Of a stretch of 6,410 nt of DNA, positions 1-6,049 are shown piece by piece. The notes under the pieces are model-generated. The model was not told where the DNA came from. It ran no database searches and worked only from the letters and a program-made list of their open reading frames with translations. The translations under genes were made by a program, and so were the position numbers. Positions within the stretch are counted from its first letter, which is position 1. Each line of letters starts with the position of its first letter. The stretch is from Verrucomicrobiaceae bacterium (GTDB lineage Bacteria; Verrucomicrobiota; Verrucomicrobiae; Verrucomicrobiales; Akkermansiaceae): assembly GCA_003820635.1 (NCBI GenBank), contig RPOS01000300.1, forward strand, positions 1 to 6,410, written 5' to 3'.

Positions 1-1
1 A

Positions 2-520
2 TACATTGCGCCGTGGCGTATGGCTGGCGAAATGGGCCTCGCACAATACGCGACGGGAATCGCTCCTGGTGGCGAATTGGCACGCCCATTCACCATGAAG
101 GATTACCAAGCTGATCCTGGCTACGGGTTCCGCGTGTCTGAAGGCATGAAGGCGCTTGATCGTACTGCTGCGTCACGCGGAGGCTTGTTGTCTGGCGCTA
201 CGCTCAAAGGCGCGCAACGGTTTGGTCAAGAATCAGCCAGCCAAGAATACCAAAACGCATACAATCGCTACACGCAAAACCAGCAGACGCAACGCAACGC
301 GCTCGCCAATCTTGCGGGTATCGGTCAAACCGCCAGCACTCAATTGCAACGTGCTGGAGAGCAATACGCTACCCCCGCAAGCGAGTTGCAGCAAAGTATT
401 GGGAACGTGCGCGCATCGGGCTACATGCAAGGCGCTAACGCGCTATCTGGTGGATTGACTGGCGCAGTTAGCGCATATCAGAATCAGCAACTGCTTAACT
501 CGTTAATGAACCGAGGCTAA
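2..520 (+). CDS. Phage virion protein, DNA-transfer/internal-virion type (5' partial)
   Basis: The reading frame is open to the left edge: the codons before the ATG at 20 read Y-I-A-P-W-R, which continue the conserved family pattern (APxRxAGExxL). I therefore treat ATG 20 as an internal Met and the gene as truncated by the window. Counting from Met20, a conserved block (DPGYGFRVSEG, then RTAASRGGLLSG, then ASQEYQNAYNRY) spans roughly residues 32-83. It matches, from memory, phage proteins usually annotated as DNA transfer, internal virion or tail-associated proteins. The rest is Gln/Ala/Gly-rich (GIGQTA, then a Gly/Ala tail ending QNQQLLNSLMNRG), with no enzymatic motif, signal peptide or clear transmembrane segment. 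It ends one base before the next virion gene, whose ribosome binding site lies in its last codons. The family match is fairly secure; the exact place in the virion or ejection process is inference. Confidence 0.8.
   Translation, partial: YIAPWRMAGEMGLAQYATGIAPGGELARPFTMKDYQADPGYGFRVSEGMKALDRTAASRGGLLSGATLKGAQRFGQESASQEYQNAYNRYTQNQQTQRNALANLAGIGQTASTQLQRAGEQYATPASELQQSIGNVRASGYMQGANALSGGLTGAVSAYQNQQLLNSLMNRG
513..516 (+). promoter_or_regulatory. Ribosome binding site (GAGG) for the 437-aa virion gene
   Basis: GAGG lies five bases before the ATG at 522 and overlaps the last codons of the preceding gene. This supports that ATG as the start and suggests coupled translation. Confidence 0.6.
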
Positions 521-521
521 T

Positions 522-1835
522 ATGCCGCTTGATCCGTCTATCCTCGCGCAGGGAAAACCTTTTCAGATGCCTGATCCGTTGCAAAACTACGCTAAAGTTT
601 TGCAAATTCAGAATGCGCAACAACAGCTAAAAAGTTCAGAGACGCAACAGCAAGTGTCGCAGATGCAGCTTGATGAAATGCGCCGCGACCGCGAAGAAAT
701 ACAGAAGATTCAGCAAGAACGCATTGCGCAAGGACAAGACCCTGACTTGCGTAAGTTAGCCTCGTCGATGATGAATACTAAACAGTATTTTAAAGACGGC
801 GTTGAATTGCTTCAAAAGTTGGATCAGCAAGATAAGCTTAACGCAATCATGGGTGGCGGCGCGACAAACGCGCTTGCTCCTGCCCCCACCGCGCCCTCCG
901 GTATGCCCACGGCACCAGCAAACGCGCTTGCGAAAACAGCGTTGCCTGCGCCCGGGATGCTTGGCGGGATGCCTGGCGGGATGCCAGAAGCCGCGCCGCT
1001 CGGAACGCCAGTTAGGACTGCACCTGCTAGACCCGTAGGGGCGACTGCCGCGCCAATACAGGGTGCTTCGGTATCTACACAAGCGCAAGAAACGCTGGGT
1101 AAGATCAACCAACTTTACGCACTTGGCACACCTCAAGCAGTAAGTATCGCTAAAGGTCTGGAAGCACAAATGAAGTTTTTGGAATCAAGGGTTCCGCTTC
1201 CAGCAGATGTAGAAGAACAAAAAGCACGACTTGCTCGTGCGGGCGCACCTAGCGTTAATGTATCTACAGAGAAACAATACGGCCAAGCCTTTGCAGGAAA
1301 AGTTGCGGAATCAGATGCAGGGATGCGTGAAGCGGCGCTTAAGGCCCCTGAAATGGCTAACACGGCCAACCGAATCCTTGAGCTTACATCTACCGGTAAA
1401 GTATTCACCGGAACCGGCGCAAACATAAAACTTCAGTTGGCTAAAGCATTGGGGATGGTGGGGGCTAACGATTCTCAAACTGCCGCAAATACAGAAGCAT
1501 TGGTCGCCGATATGGGTGCAAGCACGCTTGCAGCCATTAAAACGTCGGGGTTGGGCACCGGCCAAGGATTTACCAATAAAGATTTGGAATTTTTGCAAAA
1601 CATTGCTGGCGGCAGAATTACCCTTGAAAAAGATACTATCCAACGAATCGCCGAACTTCAGCATAAAGCTGCGGAAGCTAGCGCACAAAAATGGGCCGCG
1701 CGCGTCAAACAAATTCCAGCGGCCACCTTGGAAGGTACAGGTATTACTACTGAGCCTGTTCAAGTACCTAAGAAGTTTGGTACGAAAGCAGCGCCTGCCG
1801 CTGGTGGTCTTAAATTTCTAGGATATGAAAAATAA
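522..1835 (+). CDS. Phage structural/ejection-type protein, 437 aa, coiled coil plus Ala/Pro/Gly linker
   Basis: Three regions are visible. Residues 1-110 are polar, Gln-rich and heptad-like (QNAQQQLKSSETQQQVSQMQLDEM), predicting a coiled coil. Residues 111-185 are a low-complexity Ala/Pro/Gly linker holding a short tandem repeat. Residues 185-437 form a mostly helical domain with TSGLGTGQGFTNKDLEFLQ near 340-360 followed by GGRITLEKDTIQRIAEL. That last pattern recurs in large virion or internal proteins of tailed phages. No catalytic motif, signal peptide or transmembrane span is seen. It begins one base after the upstream stop with GAGG five bases ahead, and its TAA shares one base with the next ATG (TAATG). 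Position between two virion-type genes suggests a structural or ejected component. A precise function is not recognisable. Confidence 0.8.
   Translation: MPLDPSILAQGKPFQMPDPLQNYAKVLQIQNAQQQLKSSETQQQVSQMQLDEMRRDREEIQKIQQERIAQGQDPDLRKLASSMMNTKQYFKDGVELLQKLDQQDKLNAIMGGGATNALAPAPTAPSGMPTAPANALAKTALPAPGMLGGMPGGMPEAAPLGTPVRTAPARPVGATAAPIQGASVSTQAQETLGKINQLYALGTPQAVSIAKGLEAQMKFLESRVPLPADVEEQKARLARAGAPSVNVSTEKQYGQAFAGKVAESDAGMREAALKAPEMANTANRILELTSTGKVFTGTGANIKLQLAKALGMVGANDSQTAANTEALVADMGASTLAAIKTSGLGTGQGFTNKDLEFLQNIAGGRITLEKDTIQRIAELQHKAAEASAQKWAARVKQIPAATLEGTGITTEPVQVPKKFGTKAAPAAGGLKFLGYEK
865..931 (+). repeat. Pair of 13-base direct repeats in the linker
   Basis: CAAACGCGCTTGC occurs at 865-877 and again at 919-931, 54 bases (18 codons) apart and in the same frame, each encoding NAL within the low-complexity linker. 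This fits internal duplication of linker sequence rather than a regulatory site. Confidence 0.5.
951..986 (+). repeat. In-frame 12-base tandem repeat (three units)
   Basis: Three adjacent 12-base units of the form ssCGGGATGCyT/GGCGGGATGCCw encode PGML-GGMP-GGMP (residues 144-155 of the 437-aa virion protein). The second and third copies (963-974, 975-986) differ only in the last base; the first is more diverged. It sits in the Ala/Pro/Gly linker and probably arose by slippage. Confidence 0.75.
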
Positions 1836-3496
1836 TGCCTGTCGCCCGCTTTCAAATGCCAGATGGACGTGTAGCTCGGTTTGAAGTACCGGAAGGTACT
1901 TCACCTGAGCAAGCGCAAACAATGATGGAGGCGCATTTTGCGTCTACTGCCGCTGCCGCGCCTGCTGCGCCTGAACGCGGTACGGTGCCTGCTGAAGAAC
2001 GTTCGGTCGGCGGCTTCTTGTCTAACGTAGGCACAAGCGCGGGCAAGCTTGTTGGTGGGTTGGCGGAAGCTGTTACAAGCCCCGTCAAAACAGTAGGCGG
2101 CATCTTGGACATTGGCGCTGGTGCATTACAGAAAGCTTTGCCCAAAGGCTTGGTAGATTTTGCAAATAATCTTCAAACGCCGGAAGCACAAGAAGCCGCG
2201 CAACGTGCCGTGCAAACTGCAAATGCAGTTGGCGGAATGTACGCGCAGCGCTATGGTAGCGCTGAAGGATTGAAAAAAACACTGTATGAAGATCCCGTAG
2301 GCGCTGCGGCAGATTTATCCGCGCTTTTTACTGGTGGAGCTGGCGCAGTTAAAGGTCTTGCAGGCGCTGCACGCGCTGTGCCTGCTGCAACAAGACTCGC
2401 GCCTGCTGCCGAAGCTACCGCAAACGCGCTATCTACGGCCGCGCGGTATACAAACCCGCTTCAGCCAGTTGGTAAGGCTGTAAATGCACTTGGGTCAATT
2501 GGCGGAGGGGCGTTACAGACTGCTGCCGGATTTGCTACTGGTCGGGGAAAAGAGGCTTTCAAGGATGCCTATACCGCAGGCAAAGAAGGCTCGCTTGGGT
2601 TCGTTGAAAGTATGCGCGGTAAGGTTCCTGTTGAGCAAGTGCTGGATGACGCAAAGCGCGGGCTATCAAACATCCAAAACGATATGTCGGCGGCGTATGC
2701 AACGGCTAAAACTGGCTGGGCTGCGGATACTACTCCATTGGACTTCAGCAAGATTGATACCGCATTTGCCAAATTAGAAGCCAGCACGCAACACGCCGGT
2801 AAATCACTGATTGGCAAAGATGAAGCCACTAAGATTGCCGAAGTTAGATCAGTGCTGGATGAATGGCGTGCTGATCCTACTGCGCACACTGCGTTGGGTT
2901 TGGATGCGCTCAAGCGCCGCGTAGATGCCATCTATCCAGACAACCCCAGACAATCGCAAGCGCAGCGTGTAATTAGCGGCACTCGAAACGCGGTAAAAGA
3001 TGTAATCCAAAAACAAGTGCCCGAATACGCAGCCGCAATGAAAGGCTACGAAGAAGGCATCGGTATGATCCGCGAGATTGAAAAAGGATTGTCTTTAGGA
3101 GACAAAGCATCCAAGACTGCCGCGCTGCAAAAACTGCAATCTCTTGTAAAAAATAAACCTTTTGATAAATATAGGCAGGAACTTATATCGAAACTGGAAG
3201 CCGAAGGCGGAGTAAGTTTAGCGCCTACGATTGCAGGACAGTCTCTTAGTGAAATAACACCCTCGGGTCTTGGTAAATTAGGTTGGGGTATGGGTGCTGG
3301 CGCGGCTTTGATGGGTAGCCCCAAGGCTATGCTTGCACTTCCTTTGACTTCACCGCGATTGATGGGCGAAGCTTTTTACGGTGCAGGGCGGCTTGCAAAC
3401 GCCAAAAATGCGTTGTTGAATAAAACAAATTTGACAATAACACCAGAACAAATAAACTTCATCAACGCACTTACTGCTAACCGACCTCCCGAATGA
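1835..3496 (+). CDS. Putative phage DNA-ejection/internal virion protein, 553 aa
   Basis: The N-terminus (residues 1-35: ARFQMPDGRVARFEVPEG, then TSPEQAQTMMEAHF) is a small module common at the start of phage internal virion proteins. Residues 36-56 are an Ala/Pro linker. Residues 57-235 are Ala/Gly-rich with amphipathic helices and no charged catalytic cluster. Residues 240-460 form a charged, helical domain (FKDAYTAGKEG, ALKRRVDAIYPDN, RVISGTRNAVKDVI). Residues 475-525 are hydrophobic and glycine-rich (GLGKLGWGMGAGAALMGSP, then SPRLMGEAFYGAGRL), a feature seen in phage proteins thought to enter or cross the host envelope during genome delivery. No lysozyme or transglycosylase motif is visible. 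The start shares one base with the upstream stop; the end overlaps the next gene by ATGA. An AGGA about 11 bases upstream is a weak binding site. The ejection role is inferred from composition and position. Confidence 0.78.
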   Translation: MPVARFQMPDGRVARFEVPEGTSPEQAQTMMEAHFASTAAAAPAAPERGTVPAEERSVGGFLSNVGTSAGKLVGGLAEAVTSPVKTVGGILDIGAGALQKALPKGLVDFANNLQTPEAQEAAQRAVQTANAVGGMYAQRYGSAEGLKKTLYEDPVGAAADLSALFTGGAGAVKGLAGAARAVPAATRLAPAAEATANALSTAARYTNPLQPVGKAVNALGSIGGGALQTAAGFATGRGKEAFKDAYTAGKEGSLGFVESMRGKVPVEQVLDDAKRGLSNIQNDMSAAYATAKTGWAADTTPLDFSKIDTAFAKLEASTQHAGKSLIGKDEATKIAEVRSVLDEWRADPTAHTALGLDALKRRVDAIYPDNPRQSQAQRVISGTRNAVKDVIQKQVPEYAAAMKGYEEGIGMIREIEKGLSLGDKASKTAALQKLQSLVKNKPFDKYRQELISKLEAEGGVSLAPTIAGQSLSEITPSGLGKLGWGMGAGAALMGSPKAMLALPLTSPRLMGEAFYGAGRLANAKNALLNKTNLTITPEQINFINALTANRPPE

Positions 3497-3723
3497 CCGA
3501 TCAAGCCTTCACCGCGTTAATGCTGTCCCTAGTTGGTACTTTCTTCGGACTCCTAGTCGCGGTGCTAGGCTGGATGGGAAATAAGATTTATCTCAAGCTG
3601 GAAGAGGTTAATCTGAATCTTGGCAAACTTGACCGAGATCTGACCACCAAAGTTCATGAAATTGATAAGCGCGTTACACGGCTTGAGTCTATACCGATCC
3701 TGACGAGGGTAGCCAAGCAATGA
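3493..3723 (+). CDS. Small one-TM plus coiled-coil protein of the lysis cassette (holin- or spanin-like)
   Basis: A 76-residue protein with one hydrophobic segment at about residues 8-29 (LMLSLVGTFFGLLVAVLGWMG) followed by a heptad-patterned charged stretch at 30-66 (LEEVNLNLGKLDRDLTTKV). It starts within an ATGA overlap with the ejection-type gene, with no clear binding site of its own, so translation is probably coupled. It ends in another ATGA overlap with the endolysin gene. The architecture resembles XhlA-like or other small phage membrane proteins placed beside endolysins. A short inner-membrane spanin-like role is an alternative, but no outer-membrane lipoprotein partner is visible. 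No specific family is assigned; membrane localisation is well supported, the exact role is not. Confidence 0.75.
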   Translation: MTDQAFTALMLSLVGTFFGLLVAVLGWMGNKIYLKLEEVNLNLGKLDRDLTTKVHEIDKRVTRLESIPILTRVAKQ

Positions 3724-4145
3724 GCCGCCGAATAGAGGATCTGGTTCCGGCGGTGCAGCAGCGAGCGCAGGCGCTCGTTAAAGCCGCGAAAGACGTCGGG
3801 ATTGATCTTCTAGTCACCAGCACCTATCGTAGTAATGAAGAACAAGCGGCGCTGTATGCGCAGGGACGCACGAAGCCCGGCGCGATTGTGACCAACGCTC
3901 GGCCTGGCGATTCATACCACAACTGGCGATGCGCGCTTGACGTGGTGCCGTTGCGTAACGGCAAACCCGTATGGGGAACAAGTGGGCCAGATGGTGACTT
4001 GTGGCGTAAGATTGGTGAGATGGGTGAAGCGGTTGGACTGGAATGGGCAGGACGTTGGACGGGCAAACTGCGCGAAATGGCACACTTTCAATACACTGGC
4101 GGGCTTACGCTTGCTCAACTGAAAGCAGGAAAGGAAATAGCATGA
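3720..4145 (+). CDS. Endolysin: M15-family peptidase (L-alanyl-D-glutamate / D-Ala-D-Ala type)
   Basis: A 141-residue single-domain zinc peptidase of the kind used by tailed phages to cut the peptide part of peptidoglycan at lysis. The fold signatures appear in order: TSTYRSNEEQAALYAQGR at residues 33-50, SYHNWRCALDVVP at 65-77 holding zinc ligands His67 and Asp74, and EMAHFQY at 119-125 with the third ligand His122 and probable catalytic Glu119 in an ExxH arrangement. The order and spacing match the T5-endolysin/VanY-like group. Length is typical; there is no cell-wall-binding domain and no signal or SAR segment, so export should depend on a holin, consistent with small membrane proteins on both sides. 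The start lies in an ATGA overlap, with GAGGG ten bases upstream. The exact bond cut (Ala-Glu or Ala-Ala) cannot be told from sequence alone. Confidence 0.93.
   Translation: MSRRIEDLVPAVQQRAQALVKAAKDVGIDLLVTSTYRSNEEQAALYAQGRTKPGAIVTNARPGDSYHNWRCALDVVPLRNGKPVWGTSGPDGDLWRKIGEMGEAVGLEWAGRWTGKLREMAHFQYTGGLTLAQLKAGKEIA
4131..4135 (+). promoter_or_regulatory. Ribosome binding site (AAGGA) for the holin-like gene
   Basis: AAGGA lies six bases before the ATG at 4142, with a further AGGA just upstream. It favours the 63-residue start at 4142 over in-frame ATGs further upstream inside the endolysin gene. Confidence 0.6.
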
Positions 4146-4333
4146 AGGGCTACCGCACTATGATCCTGAACGGCGCTATGGTTGCGCTGCCTGTCATTGA
4201 CTACCTGAGCAGCAACGGCGCAGTCGTCGGCGCTCTTTTGGGGCCGGCCGGTGTGACTGCGCTGTCCCTGCTTGGTCTTGCCAATATGGTCTTGCGTTGG
4301 GTGACTACAACACCTGTTTTTCGAGACGAGTAA
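4142..4333 (+). CDS. Holin-like small membrane protein
   Basis: A 63-residue hydrophobic protein with two non-polar segments, about residues 7-22 (MILNGAMVALPVID) and 37-54 (GVTALSLLGLANMVLRWV), joined by a Gly-rich turn. It ends in a short polar tail after the motif RWVTTTPV, which I recall from small membrane proteins beside endolysins in other phages. Short N- and C-tails and two hairpin-forming segments fit a class II-type holin, which would let the leaderless M15 endolysin reach peptidoglycan. The start overlaps the endolysin stop as ATGA and has its own AAGGA. An in-frame ATG at 4043 would extend the frame 33 codons into the endolysin gene; I reject that start. The holin role is inferred from topology and context. 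It is the last rightward gene. Confidence 0.75.
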   Translation: MKGYRTMILNGAMVALPVIDYLSSNGAVVGALLGPAGVTALSLLGLANMVLRWVTTTPVFRDE

Positions 4334-4336
4334 CAA

Positions 4337-4885
4337 TCAGTTGCGCGTACTTTTCCGGCGCGCGCGTCTGTCACGCATGCGCTTGTTGTTAGCCTCTCGG
4401 CAAAGATCGCACCGGCACTTGTGAGATTCGTAGCCCTGACGGGTTCCGTGCTTCCACTCGACCAACATGCCTGATTGCAGCGCACGCTCCACTGGCATGC
4501 GGCCTATGCGTTTGTGCAGCGTGTCTGCGCGCAACCCAAGTTCGTATGCCCACTGTGCCAGCGTCTGAGTCTTTCCGTTGTGCGTAATCCGATGGTTTCT
4601 GCGTTGGTTGTTGAGTTGCTCTTTTAGCGTTGCCCACCGGCAGTTTTCTGGCGAGTAACCCAGATCGTTGTTGATCCTGTCCAGAGACTTTCCGTCTGGC
4701 GCCTCTCCCATGTCAGCAACGAACTGATCAAAGTCGCCGCGCCACTGCGTACAAACCTCAATGCCTCTGCCACCGTAGTGTTTGAACGAATGGCTCTTGA
4801 CGCTGTAGCAACGGTTGCGCATGGATCGCCATGCGTAATAGGTGCGGCTGCTACTGGGGTTACTCCACTTCCCTTTGAATGCCAT
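4337..4885 (-). CDS. HNH-endonuclease-family-like phage protein with HTH repeat and C-terminal Cys/His motif
   Basis: A 182-residue basic protein in three parts. Residues 16-97 match a common phage family annotated as HNH endonuclease or AP2-like: AWRSMRNRC, HYGGRGIEVC, DFDQFVADMG, SLDRINNDLGYSPENCRWAT and EQLNNQRRN. The usual leading His of a classic HNH site is not evident; Asp69, Asn72 and Asn81 sit in the conserved core. Residues 99-140 (TLAQWAYELGLRADTLHKRI, then VERALQSGM) look like the helix-turn-helix DNA-recognition unit often attached to this family. Residues 144-180 carry HGTRQGYESHKCRCDLCREA, with His155, Cys157, Cys159 and Cys162 as likely metal ligands, then an Arg-rich tail. 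It overlaps the upstream gene by 26 bases, has GGAG seven bases before its ATG, and is the last gene of the leftward unit. A free-standing homing-type nuclease or a DNA-binding regulator are both possible. Confidence 0.82.
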   Translation of the reverse strand: MAFKGKWSNPSSSRTYYAWRSMRNRCYSVKSHSFKHYGGRGIEVCTQWRGDFDQFVADMGEAPDGKSLDRINNDLGYSPENCRWATLKEQLNNQRRNHRITHNGKTQTLAQWAYELGLRADTLHKRIGRMPVERALQSGMLVEWKHGTRQGYESHKCRCDLCREANNKRMRDRRARRKSTRN

Positions 4886-5135
4886 TGTTGGTCTCCATCA
4901 CGTTCTTGATTAGCGTAGAGTATCCAACTATATCAACAATGTTGTCAAGATATGACGGGTCGCCGTTTAGCATTCTAGCCACTTTGTGCTGCACCATCTC
5001 CAGCCCTTCCTTTTGCACGTCGGTCAACTTTGACCAATTGGCGGAAGACTGCATTGCACGCTTCAGCGCCTGGCTGATAGCAGCATGGGTTTCAAACTCG
5101 CCGTAGCGTTTGCCGCGTTCTTCAAGAATCTTCAT
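4860..5135 (-). CDS. DUF6378-like phage protein (possible MazG-like fold)
   Basis: Using the ATG at 5135 gives 91 residues beginning MKILEERGKRYGEFETH. The pattern then runs through ANWSKLTDVQKEGLEMVQHK, VARMLNGDPSYLDNIVDIVG and YSTLIKNV. The Ex(2)E (Glu43, Glu46) ... Dx(3)D (Asp64, Asp68) arrangement followed by GYxxL matches the DUF6378 family of phage proteins and recalls all-alpha NTP pyrophosphatases of the MazG type, though metal-ligand spacing is not certain. An in-frame ATG at 5201 would add 22 residues (SGSCGHHYQKGQK region) with no family similarity and an 80-base overlap with the upstream gene, so I prefer 5135, where AAGG lies seven bases upstream and the overlap is 14 bases. If MazG-like, it could act on nucleotides in the cytoplasm; the family's function is not established to my knowledge. 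Confidence 0.83.
   Translation of the reverse strand: MKILEERGKRYGEFETHAAISQALKRAMQSSANWSKLTDVQKEGLEMVQHKVARMLNGDPSYLDNIVDIVGYSTLIKNVMETNNGIQREVE
4893..4896 (-). promoter_or_regulatory. Ribosome binding site (GGAG) for the HNH-like gene
   Basis: GGAG on the minus strand, seven bases before the ATG at 4885 and inside the preceding gene, fixes this start despite the 26-base overlap. Confidence 0.6.
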
Positions 5136-5325
5136 TTTTTGGCCTTTTTGGTAGTGGTGCCCACATGATCCAGAATGTGTCGCGCCCGTTATAGGTGCCA
5201 TACACGGCGCATCCCAGCGCGCTTAGAAGCTGAACCTTGCGCCCTGTCGGGCAGGTTTCTATTGGCTGCCAATAGTAGTCATGATCCACTACAGCTATGC
5301 CATCTGACGAGTTCTTCAGCTTCAT
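5122..5325 (-). CDS. DUF551-like small phage protein
   Basis: A 67-residue protein showing the two boundary motifs of the DUF551 family: YWQPIETCPTGRKV at residues 18-31 and WAPLPKRPKNE at 55-65, with a short beta-rich stretch between (LLSALGCAVYGTYNGRDTFW). Usual members read WxPIETAP...HWMPLPxPP, so this is a compact, somewhat divergent version. These proteins are widespread in phages and have no known function. The start is an ATGA overlap with the membrane-protein gene and lacks a clear binding site, so it is probably translated by coupling. It overlaps the next gene by 14 bases. Confidence 0.78.
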   Translation of the reverse strand: MKLKNSSDGIAVVDHDYYWQPIETCPTGRKVQLLSALGCAVYGTYNGRDTFWIMWAPLPKRPKNEDS

Positions 5326-5744
5326 CGCGGGTCATATTCACGCATAGCAGCGGCTCGTTCGGCTCTTGCACGCTCCATCGTTTCGGTTGGTCGCCCACCA
5401 AGCAAAGCGCAGGTTAATGCAACTGACGCCAGCACAGCCGGAACAATCAGACCAATCGGGCCAAGAACTAAACAGGCGAAAGACGGCAGGATAAGCGCGC
5501 CACATACCATTGCAACCGTGTGCAGCACGTTCTTGCATACTCTTGCTGCACGCGACTGCGTTGGCGGCGTTTGTTGTGGTTCAACACAGGGGCGATCCCG
5601 CAATTCACGTTCCAATCGTTGCGCGTACAAGGACGGCTGCACCGGCGCAGTTTCTCGCGGTTCAATGTGGCGCACTTCCACAAACTCAGAGAACTGAACG
5701 TGTCGATCTGCGGCAGTCTGCGGTCTGATTGGTACGATGTTCAT
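5322..5744 (-). CDS. Phage membrane protein of unknown function
   Basis: A 140-residue protein not matched to a known family. Residues 1-68 are soluble, polar and Pro-rich (MNIVPIRPQTA, then RLERELRDRPCVEPQQTPP). Two adjacent hydrophobic segments follow, at about 73-94 (VLHTVAMVCGALILPSFACL) and 96-116 (PIGLIVPAVLASVALTCAL), probably forming a hairpin with both ends on the same side. The C-terminus is charged (ERARAERAAAMREYDPR). The first hydrophobic segment lies well inside the protein, so there is no N-terminal signal peptide. It begins in an ATGA overlap with the coiled-coil gene, with GGGAG eight bases upstream, and ends in an ATGA overlap with the DUF551-like gene. It sits outside the lysis cassette, so a holin role is less likely; membrane placement is the only secure statement. 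Confidence 0.72.
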   Translation of the reverse strand: MNIVPIRPQTAADRHVQFSEFVEVRHIEPRETAPVQPSLYAQRLERELRDRPCVEPQQTPPTQSRAARVCKNVLHTVAMVCGALILPSFACLVLGPIGLIVPAVLASVALTCALLGGRPTETMERARAERAAAMREYDPR

Positions 5745-6049
5745 TTTGCACGCTCCCTATCTACAAACTTTTGCACCTCGTAAAGTTGCCGCTCCCCTCC
5801 TTGCGTAAGCAGAATTTTTTTCATAGTCTGCCAACGCTCGGCGTCGTGTTTCAGCTTATCGTTTTCCTGCTTGATTTGCATGTTAGCCGAGGAAATTTGT
5901 TGCACATCGGCCTGAAACTTCTGGATTGTTGACTGTTGCTCGCACAGCACCGCGTCTTTGTATTCGACGTTTTGACGGAGAAATGAGTTTTCAGCAGCCA
6001 AATAGTTGTAATTTGGCATCACACTAGTAGGAATCATTATGGGGTTCAT
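5741..6049 (-). CDS. Short coiled-coil phage protein of unknown function
   Basis: A 102-residue protein. Residues 15-75 are polar and heptad-like (AAENSFLRQNVEYKDAVLCE, then IQKFQADVQQISSANMQIK and ENDKLKHDAERW), predicting a long coiled coil and probable self-association. The N-terminus (MNPIMIPTSVMPNYNY) is Pro/Met-rich and not a signal peptide; the C-terminus is basic. No enzymatic motif or transmembrane segment is seen. A strong GGAGG lies six bases before the ATG at 6049, favouring it over the internal Met codons at residues 5 and 11. It overlaps the nuclease-like gene by ATGA upstream and the membrane-protein gene by ATGA downstream. No family recognised; a scaffolding or oligomerisation role is only a guess. 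Confidence 0.72.
   Translation of the reverse strand: MNPIMIPTSVMPNYNYLAAENSFLRQNVEYKDAVLCEQQSTIQKFQADVQQISSANMQIKQENDKLKHDAERWQTMKKILLTQGGERQLYEVQKFVDRERAK
5753..5757 (-). promoter_or_regulatory. Ribosome binding site (GGGAG) for the membrane-protein gene
   Basis: GGGAG on the minus strand, eight bases before the ATG at 5744 and inside the preceding gene, supports this start. Confidence 0.5.

Noticed and set aside
824..1426. Long minus-strand frames opposite the 437-aa virion gene
   Set aside because: They are antisense to a well-supported gene, have low-complexity composition mirroring the Ala/Pro/Gly linker, and no recognisable motifs.
3814..4118. Three overlapping minus-strand frames opposite the endolysin gene
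   Set aside because: The endolysin has its full M15 active site; the antisense frames have no motif or start signal and are shadows.
4043..4141. Upstream extension of the holin-like frame, giving a 96-residue protein
   Set aside because: The extra 33 codons lie wholly inside the endolysin gene and encode a polar stretch (GRTLDGQTARNGTLSIHW) with no holin character; the ATG at 4142 has AAGGA and the ATGA overlap.
4343..4366. GC-rich inverted repeat after the rightward stop as a terminator
   Set aside because: The possible GCGCG/CGCGC stem has an 11-base or longer loop and no T run after it; it falls in the Arg-rich coding end of the HNH-like gene, which explains the GC content.
5136..5201. 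Longer start for the DUF6378-like gene at 5201
   Set aside because: It would overlap the DUF551-like gene by 80 bases and add residues without family similarity; the ATG at 5135 fits the usual N-terminus.
5510..5932. Plus-strand frames opposite the membrane and coiled-coil genes
   Set aside because: They would break the tightly overlapped minus-strand gene series and have no recognisable motif or convincing binding site.
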